Assembly (NCBI RefSeq): GCF_002305895.1
Contig: NZ_CP022203.1
Coordinates: forward strand, 6,482,001-6,546,000
Source of the DNA: Corallococcus macrosporus DSM 14697
GTDB taxonomy: Bacteria; Myxococcota; Myxococcia; Myxococcales; Myxococcaceae
Direction of reading: 5' to 3'
Length of the DNA: 64,000 nt
In this document: in pieces, positions 61,641 through 64,000 of the stretch
Position numbering within the stretch: position 1 is the stretch's first letter
Layout of the letters: the number at the start of each line of letters is the position of its first letter
Position numbers and translations under genes: made by a program
Notes under the pieces: model-generated
What the model saw: the letters and a program-made list of their open reading frames with translations, nothing else
Databases searched by the model: none
What the model was told of the DNA's origin: nothing

Positions 61641-62440
61641 AGCTGTTGGGACGGGACATCCCCGCGCGGGAGCTGATTGCCCGCATCGAGGAGCGCCTGC
61701 GCACGCGCGGCCTCCCCACCTCGGAGGAGGTCGAGCTGCCCCCGGAAGGCGTGGAGCCCCGGGTGGAGCCGCTGACCTTCAACCTGCACGCGCTGGAGGA
61801 GAACGCGGACGCCACGCGTGCCCTCCCCTTGCACACCCACCGGGGCGGCCTGGGGCAGGCCGTGCTGCTGGCCAAGTGGGCCTTCCGCAAGTCGTGCCAG
61901 GTGTTCATCAACGAGGCGCTTGGCCGGCAGCGCGTGTTCAACGGCCACGTGCGTGACTCCTACGCACAGCTCTCCGCCGAGGTGCTGCGCCTGCGGCGCG
62001 AGGTGGAGGAGCTCCGGGCCCGCCAGGCCGCCGGCGCGGCGGCGCAGCAGGAGCGCGCACCACGGAATGAACCGGGTGTGGAACCTCTGGCCATGAAGCC
62101 ACCGGCCCCCCCGGAGGCCGCTGCGACAGCGCCGGCGGGAGACACCGTGCTGCCCAGGCCGCGTGACGCCCGGCCCTCGGCCCGGCCGCGGCCCGCGGCA
62201 AGTCCGGCCTCGACGGAAGTGGCTTCACCCCAGGCTTCCGGTACGCAGGCCGCGAAAGCGCGAGCGAAGCCCCCGGCGCGCACGGAGGCACCAGCGACCG
62301 TCGTGGGTGCGCCAGCTCCGGGCCAGCCTGCGCGCACGACGAAGGCCGCGGCCCCAGGCCCAGCGCCCTCCCAGACGGGGAACGCACCGCGCCGGAGTAC
62401 CTCCGGGCAGAAGAAGCGCCGCGACAAGAAGTCCCGCTAG
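61637..62440 (+). CDS. Coiled-coil, Ala/Pro-rich protein coupled to the glycosyltransferase
   Basis: A 267-residue protein starting in an ATGA overlap with the glycosyltransferase. Residues 1-110 are conserved-looking (LLGRDIPARELIARIEERLR, FNLHALEENADATRALPLHT, GQAVLLAKWAFRKSCQVFIN); about 112-140 form a coiled coil (YAQLSAEVLRLRREVEELRA); the rest is disordered Ala/Pro/Lys/Arg-rich with a basic end (KKRRDKKSR). The N-terminal part resembles leader segments of polysaccharide-locus methyltransferases, but no methyltransferase domain follows. A chain-length or complex-forming role is possible. Confidence 0.75.
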   Translation: MKLLGRDIPARELIARIEERLRTRGLPTSEEVELPPEGVEPRVEPLTFNLHALEENADATRALPLHTHRGGLGQAVLLAKWAFRKSCQVFINEALGRQRVFNGHVRDSYAQLSAEVLRLRREVEELRARQAAGAAAQQERAPRNEPGVEPLAMKPPAPPEAAATAPAGDTVLPRPRDARPSARPRPAASPASTEVASPQASGTQAAKARAKPPARTEAPATVVGAPAPGQPARTTKAAAPGPAPSQTGNAPRRSTSGQKKRRDKKSR

Positions 62441-62608
62441 CGCCAGCTCTCCGAGGCGCGCGAAGGCGCCGGCGCCCAGGGATGCCTCGGGCGCACGGCG
62501 CGCGACAGGACCTCGGGCTCGAACTTCCGTTGCGTGAGCGGCACGCGGCGGGCGCCCCGCCGACGGCTCGCATTGACGGCCCGTCCGCACCTGTGCTCAA
62601 TCGCGCTC

Positions 62609-63430
62609 GTGCAAGCGCCCTCTGTCAGCGTCGTCATCCCCGCCTACAACGAGGGCCAGCGATTGCCGCGCTTCGTCGCGGAGCTCACGCGCGTGTTCCT
62701 TGAACGGAGCGCCCCGCCGGTGGAGTTCGTCGTCGTCGACGATGGCAGCGCGCCGGAGCACGCCGAGCTTCAACGCGCGAGCGTGAACGAGGCCCAGGCC
62801 CGCCTCACCAGCAAGGCCTCGCCGCACCAGTTCACCTACGTGGCGGCGCCTCGCAACCAGGGCAAGGGCTCGGCCATCCGGCTCGGCTGGCGGCATGCAT
62901 CGGCGGGCGTCACCTGGCTGGCCTTCCTGGACGCGGATGGCGCCATCAACGCGGAGGAGTTCCACCGGCTGGTGGAGCTGAGTGCTTCCGGCACGGCGAA
63001 GAACGTGGACGTGCTCGCGGGCTCGCGCATCCTCATGGCGGGCCGCCGCGTGGTGCGGAACCTCCACCGGCACCTCCAGGGCCGCATCTTCGCCACGCTG
63101 ACGGACGCGAACTTCAAGCTGCACTTCTATGACACCCAATGTGGCGTGAAGTTCGTCCGTGCCGACCTGCTGCGGCCGCTGCTGGACGTGCTCCAGGAGC
63201 AGCGCTGGCTGCTGGACGTGGAGCTGCTGGTGCTGCTGAAGCGCCAGGGCGCGCGCTTCCTGGAGGTCCCCATCGACTGGGAGGACTTCGGAGGCTCCAA
63301 GGTCACCCCCGGGCTCGACGCGGCGCGCATGTTCTGGGGGTTGCTGCGGCTGCGTCGGCGCCTCGAACGCGTATCGCTGCCGACCCTCCGTGACTCGCTG
63401 CCCGAAGGCGGGCCGCATGGCCAGCAGTAG
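62609..63430 (+). CDS. Glycosyltransferase family 2 (dolichyl/polyprenyl-phosphate glucose synthase-like)
   Basis: A 273-residue GT-A enzyme. VSVVIPAYNEGQRLPRFV at the front, VEFVVVDDGSAPEHAEL (donor Asp pair), GKGSAIRLGWRHASAG, the metal-binding LAFLDADGAI (DxD), DTQCGVKFVRADL and RWLLDVELLVLLKRQG, as in the DPG-synthase branch. No C-terminal TM helices are seen. It would make a lipid-linked sugar for wall or surface glycans. The start is uncertain: GTG 62609 gives the usual N-terminus; GTG 62534 would add 25 atypical residues; neither has a Shine-Dalgarno. Confidence 0.88.
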   Translation: MQAPSVSVVIPAYNEGQRLPRFVAELTRVFLERSAPPVEFVVVDDGSAPEHAELQRASVNEAQARLTSKASPHQFTYVAAPRNQGKGSAIRLGWRHASAGVTWLAFLDADGAINAEEFHRLVELSASGTAKNVDVLAGSRILMAGRRVVRNLHRHLQGRIFATLTDANFKLHFYDTQCGVKFVRADLLRPLLDVLQEQRWLLDVELLVLLKRQGARFLEVPIDWEDFGGSKVTPGLDAARMFWGLLRLRRRLERVSLPTLRDSLPEGGPHGQQ

Positions 63431-63471
63431 GCAGAACCGCGACTGTGTAGGCGTGCATCTCCGCCCCCCCT

Positions 63472-63507
63472 GCCTGTCAGTGCACGCTCGCACCTCCTGT
63501 GACAGGC
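63472..63507 (+). terminator. Hairpin after the GT2 gene
   Basis: GCCTGTCA (63472-63479) and TGACAGGC (63500-63507) form a perfect 8-bp stem with a 20-base loop, 42 bp after the stop. Confidence 0.4.
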
Positions 63508-63594
63508 CCGCGTGATTTCCGGGCTGCGCACCGCGAAAGAAATAGGTCACCCTTGGGCGCCGTTTTCCCAGGTTCCCCCCACACTGTGCGTGAC

Positions 63595-64000
63595 ATGCGA
63601 GCCTTGACCGACCTGCCCTCCGACCCCACCCATTCTCTGAACCTGGGCCTGCCGGGCTTCACCTTCGAGGACCTGTACCGCCCCGCCGGTCTGCGCAGGC
63701 TCGCGGAGCGCTTCGACGCGCAGCTCGCCGAGGACGCGCCCGAGCTCGCCCAGGCCTTCGACGCCTACCGCGCGTCAGGCGGCACGAGCCTCTCCGGAGC
63801 CGCGGAGTCGGACCTTCTCATCCGCGTGGCGCGCCACGTCTCACACTTCGTGACGCGGCTCTTCCGCGTGGAGCAGGAGCTGGAGCGCCTGTCCGGCGGC
63901 CTCAAGGGCGAGCTGCCGCTCTTCGACTTCAAGCGCGAGTTCATCACCCGACGCGTCTTCAAGAAGGGCGCCGCGGACCGCCCGACGCTGGCCGAGTTCC
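63595..64000 (+). CDS. 5' part of a gene leaving the window (possibly a large FAD/Fe-S oxidoreductase)
   Basis: The ATG at 63595 opens a frame still open at the right edge (135 codons): LNLGLPGFTFEDLYRPAGLR, RLAERFDAQLAEDAPELAQA, VARHVSHFVTRLFRVEQELE, LPLFDFKREFITRRVF. There is no signal peptide. The N-terminus reminds me of the helical leader of large FAD-dependent/Fe-S oxidoreductases (glutamate-synthase-like) in myxobacteria and relatives, but no cofactor motif is inside the window, so the name is tentative. Confidence 0.55.
   Translation, partial: MRALTDLPSDPTHSLNLGLPGFTFEDLYRPAGLRRLAERFDAQLAEDAPELAQAFDAYRASGGTSLSGAAESDLLIRVARHVSHFVTRLFRVEQELERLSGGLKGELPLFDFKREFITRRVFKKGAADRPTLAEF

Overview
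The window looks like chromosomal DNA of a myxobacterium of the Myxococcaceae (Myxococcus, Corallococcus or Pyxidicoccus type). Base composition is very GC-rich with strong third-position GC. There are many lipoproteins with Asp-Ala-Gly or Asp-Gly-Gly linkers, a MYXO-CTERM sorting tail, TPR/HEAT proteins of myxobacterial style, a PKD plus discoidin exoenzyme, and an IS4-family element. No prophage, CRISPR array or natural-product gene cluster is visible.

Layout. 1-7.5 kb: end of one gene, a subtilisin-like protease with a downstream stand-alone inhibitor-like protein, an ICMT-type methyltransferase back to back with a TetR regulator, a lipoprotein, an ArsR/SRPBCC pair, an MFS exporter and an SGNH-like lipoprotein. 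7.77-9.23 kb: an intact IS4-family insertion with inverted repeats and a 9-bp target duplication. 9.5-16.3 kb: envelope and exported proteins (GH18-like/PKD/discoidin, M28 peptidase, DUF3943, repeat lipoprotein). 16.4-20.8 kb: a TPR gene remnant, a membrane protein, a HEAT protein, a relic of the tmRNA (ssrA) 3' end with its terminator, and two proteins beyond it. 21-29.4 kb: lipoproteins, MtgA, a DUF4034/TPR protein, a gene interrupted by TGA, a cysteine-motif membrane protein and a di-haem propeller protein. 29.7-34.6 kb: a MalT-like LuxR regulator, GNAT, YdeI/OmdA-type protein, an NTR-like secreted protein and a cupin.

34.7-38.2 kb holds a cold-shock gene and a Spy-like / His-rich peptide / OmpR regulator / histidine kinase cassette. 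38.4-42.1 kb is a minus-strand run with haem O synthase, an ABC-2 exporter and a cupredoxin lipoprotein, probably serving aerobic respiration or copper handling. 42.4-50.5 kb has a large TPR membrane protein, tRNA-Ala(CGC) and a DUF2760-Hsp70-Hsp70 operon. 50.5-54.3 kb has a zinc-ribbon protein, a 5'-nucleotidase lipoprotein and a MYXO-CTERM phytase-like protein. 54.4-63.4 kb is a surface-polysaccharide region (gmd, a GDP-sugar reductase, four glycosyltransferase domains in three proteins, a coiled-coil partner) with a HEAT protein, a NADAR enzyme and a lipoprotein inside it. The last 0.4 kb starts a gene that leaves the window.

Most notable: a His-rich envelope two-component cassette; the ssrA 3'-end relic, which looks like an old integration site; a fresh IS4 insertion; divergent genes whose start codons share a CATG; several genes with a -10-like hexamer 6-7 bp before ATG and no Shine-Dalgarno (likely leaderless); and a gene with an in-frame TGA but preserved coding character after it.
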